A stretch of DNA of 64,000 bases from Roseivirga spongicola (lineage in GTDB: Bacteria; Bacteroidota; Bacteroidia; Cytophagales; Cyclobacteriaceae): positions 434,001-498,000 of the forward strand of contig NZ_LRPC01000012.1 of NCBI RefSeq assembly GCF_001592965.1. The letters run 5' to 3'. The number at the start of each line of letters is the position of its first letter. Positions within the stretch are counted from its first letter, which is position 1. The translations under genes and the position numbers were made by a program. A model generated the notes under the pieces. The model was not told the DNA's origin and searched no databases. It saw only the letters and a list, made by a program, of their open reading frames with translations. Shown one piece after another: positions 62,202 to 64,000 of this stretch.

Positions 62202-63299
62202 ATGAACAAGAGAATTCTCTTTGTCATAAGCCTGTGTACCATGGTTTGGTATACAAGCTGTGAATCAGAAAAACATGAAGAAGGGCATCATGGCCACCTA
62301 GATGCGACATTTCAAGTGACTAGCCCTGTTCGAATGGACACCACGCAAACGTTAAACTATGTCTGTCAGATTCATTCTATCAGACACATTGAGCTAAGAG
62401 CCCTGGAAGAAGGTTATTTGGAAGAAGTCTATGTCGATGAAGGCCAGTTTGTTAAGAAGGGCCAGAAGATGTTTAAGATTATGCCAATGCTTTATGAAGC
62501 CGAGCTGAAAAAAGCACAGGCAGAAGCGCAAGTAGCCCAAATTGAATATCAGAATGCTAAGTCTTTGGCCGACCAAAATATCATTTCTCAGAATGAGTTG
62601 GCCTTAGCAGAGGCACACTATAATAAGGCAAAAGCTGAAGTTTCCTTAGCAGAAGTACACTTAGGGTTTACTGTTATTAAAGCTCCTTTCGATGGAATTA
62701 TGAATCGTTTGGAAGCTAGAGAAGGTAGCCTTTTAGAAGAAGGCGAATTACTGACTTCTCTTTCTGATAACAGTAAAATGTGGGTTTATTTCAACGTACC
62801 TGAGGCTGAATATCTAGATTTTCAGACCAATGCTAAGAAAGGCAATATGGCTGAAGTCAATTTGTTAATGGCCAATGGAAAAGTCTTTGCTGAGACAGGA
62901 AAAGTGGAAACTATTACCGGAGAATTCAATAATGAAACGGGTAATATCGCTTTTAGAGCAACCTTCCCTAATCCTGACGGGCTTTTGAGACATGGAGAAA
63001 CTGGCTCCATACTTATGAGAGTTCCTCTCGAAAATTCGCTGCTAATTCCTCAAAAATCCACATTCGAAATATTGGATAAGCGATATGTGTATGTAATAGA
63101 TCACGAAAACAAGGTGCGTTCAAGACAGATCAGTGTTTTGGCAGAATTACCACACTTGTTTGTGGTAAATGGTGGTATAGCTGAAGATGAGAAAATATTG
63201 TTTGAAGGGCTGAGATTAGTTCGTGAAAACGATGAAATCCACTTTGACTTTATTGAGCCAATTAAGGCCATATCAAACCTGGAACTCTATTCAGAATAA
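62202..63299 (+). CDS. RND efflux periplasmic adaptor lipoprotein
   Basis: 365 residues. Lipobox region YTSC (about residue 20) is followed by ESEKHEEGHHGH, a His/Glu-rich tip. The adaptor has lipoyl halves (LRALEEGYLEEVYVDEGQFVKKGQKMFKI and VIKAPFDGIMNRLEAREGSLLEEGELLTSLSD), a short coiled coil, and a barrel domain ending with KRYVYVIDHENKV. It links the RND pump encoded downstream to an outer-membrane channel. The His-rich start hints at metal, but multidrug efflux is equally possible. Confidence 0.92.
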   Translation: MNKRILFVISLCTMVWYTSCESEKHEEGHHGHLDATFQVTSPVRMDTTQTLNYVCQIHSIRHIELRALEEGYLEEVYVDEGQFVKKGQKMFKIMPMLYEAELKKAQAEAQVAQIEYQNAKSLADQNIISQNELALAEAHYNKAKAEVSLAEVHLGFTVIKAPFDGIMNRLEAREGSLLEEGELLTSLSDNSKMWVYFNVPEAEYLDFQTNAKKGNMAEVNLLMANGKVFAETGKVETITGEFNNETGNIAFRATFPNPDGLLRHGETGSILMRVPLENSLLIPQKSTFEILDKRYVYVIDHENKVRSRQISVLAELPHLFVVNGGIAEDEKILFEGLRLVRENDEIHFDFIEPIKAISNLELYSE

Positions 63300-63323
63300 T
63301 TCGGAGACCAAAAAAGCTTAAAG

Positions 63324-64000
63324 ATGTTTAATAGAATATTACACAGGCCGGTTTTCGCTGTCGTGATTTCGGTCGTAATACTTTTTGTTGGGTCTCTGGC
63401 AATCAAGCAATTGCCCATTTCCCAATTCCCGCAAATAGCACCAACAACTGTCAGTATTTTCATAGCCTATCCGGGCTCAAGTGCCGATGTTTTGGTTCAG
63501 TCTACTCTGATTACGCTAGAGAACGCCATTAATGGTGTTCCTGGTATGCGATACATGTCTACAGATGCCACCAGTGCAGGTGAGGCAACACTGAATGTGA
63601 TTTTTGAACCGGGCACCGACCCCAATATGGCTACTATACAAGTCAAGACACGGGTAGATCAGGTAATGCCCCTCTTGCCGGAACTAGTTCAGCGAGAGGG
63701 GGTAATCATCACACCGATTCAGCCAAGTATGCTTATGTATGTGAACTTGTATGCAGATAATGAGCAGATAGACGAGAAGTTCCTTTTCAACTATGCTACA
63801 GTATCCATGATTCCTGAAATTCAGCGGATTAATGGTGTGGCTAGAGCTCAAATTTTGGGTAGCCGTAGGTACGCTATGCGTGTTTGGCTGAACCCAGATA
63901 GGATGAGAGCTTATAATATCTCTGTTGAAGAGGTAATGGAGGCCATGCAAGAACAAAGTATTCTTGGTAGGCCGGGTAGAATAGGGCAAAGCTCGGGTAT
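63324..64000 (+). CDS. RND efflux permease, AcrB/HAE1 type (3' truncated)
   Basis: The ATG at 63324 begins MFNRILHRPVFAVVISVVILFVG, the first membrane helix of AcrB-type pumps. It continues open to the window end with 225 residues: PISQFPQIAPTTVSIFIAYPGSSADV, GVPGMRYMSTDATSAGEATLNVIFEPGTDPN and the loop LPELVQREGVIITPIQPSMLM. These are porter-domain signatures of the hydrophobe/amphiphile (HAE1) class rather than the heavy-metal (CusA) class. It starts 24 bp after the adaptor stop. Confidence 0.95.
   Translation, partial: MFNRILHRPVFAVVISVVILFVGSLAIKQLPISQFPQIAPTTVSIFIAYPGSSADVLVQSTLITLENAINGVPGMRYMSTDATSAGEATLNVIFEPGTDPNMATIQVKTRVDQVMPLLPELVQREGVIITPIQPSMLMYVNLYADNEQIDEKFLFNYATVSMIPEIQRINGVARAQILGSRRYAMRVWLNPDRMRAYNISVEEVMEAMQEQSILGRPGRIGQSSG

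Noticed and set aside
63684-63989. 101-codon leftward frame at the window end
   Set aside because: The opposite strand carries an intact AcrB-type frame from ATG 63324 with clear family motifs.

Overview
The window is a 64 kb stretch of a Bacteroidota chromosome. The evidence is a SusC/SusD pair driven by FecI/FecR-type regulators, Bacteroidota promoter boxes (TTTG/TTG, about 19-21 bp, then TAnnTTTG), lipoprotein signals followed by acidic residues, few Shine-Dalgarno sites, and marker genes in orders usual for the phylum (rpmF-fabH-efp-accB-accC, rsfS-ftsH). AT-rich coding sequence and long marine-type surface genes fit a Cytophagales-like marine heterotroph (for example near Roseivirga). 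The genus is an inference. No tRNA, rRNA, transposase or CRISPR array was seen.

Layout. 1-2.6 kb: the 3' end of a probable outer-membrane barrel gene, then a leftward lipoprotein/macro-domain/unknown trio. 2.7-10.9 kb: the alpha-2-macroglobulin plus pbpC pair, followed by a repeat-filled gap (10.9-11.57 kb). 11.6-15.6 kb: redox and thiol genes (MsrBA, a TlpA-like lipoprotein, DUF302, thioredoxin). 15.6-18 kb: a glycosyltransferase, an LpxH-like phosphoesterase and an acyl carrier protein. 18-24.8 kb: an NtrY/NtrC-like two-component pair divergent from an ABC efflux operon (HlyD-ATPase-TolC) that has a sigma-54-like promoter and no permease. 24.8-31.1 kb: housekeeping (lpxH-like, ftsH, rsfS, birA, ahcY). 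31.3-37 kb: surface-glycan genes (GT39, GT4, GT2, two methyltransferases). 37-41.5 kb: fatty-acid and translation genes (accC, accB, efp, fabH, rpmF, DUF177). 41.6-44.2 kb: carbonic anhydrase plus SulP transporter. 44.3-49.5 kb: pdxA, rsmA, mgtE, a serA-like gene, greA, HIT. 49.6-60 kb: a FecI-FecR-SusC-SusD locus carrying a DUF285 repeat lipoprotein and a PI-PLC-like lipoprotein. 60.2-64 kb: a fasciclin lipoprotein, a small membrane protein, and the start of an RND efflux operon that runs off the end.

The most unusual part is the 49.6-60 kb locus. It looks like a polysaccharide-utilisation locus but has no glycoside hydrolase in view. Its downstream genes encode a surface protein with nine 25-residue WDVS-type repeats and a phospholipase-C-like protein whose catalytic domain is split by an insertion of about 270 residues. 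Other points worth checking are the permease-less ABC operon, palindromic intergenic repeats with one palindrome inserted in frame inside pbpC, and two short promoter-to-terminator intervals that could encode small RNAs.
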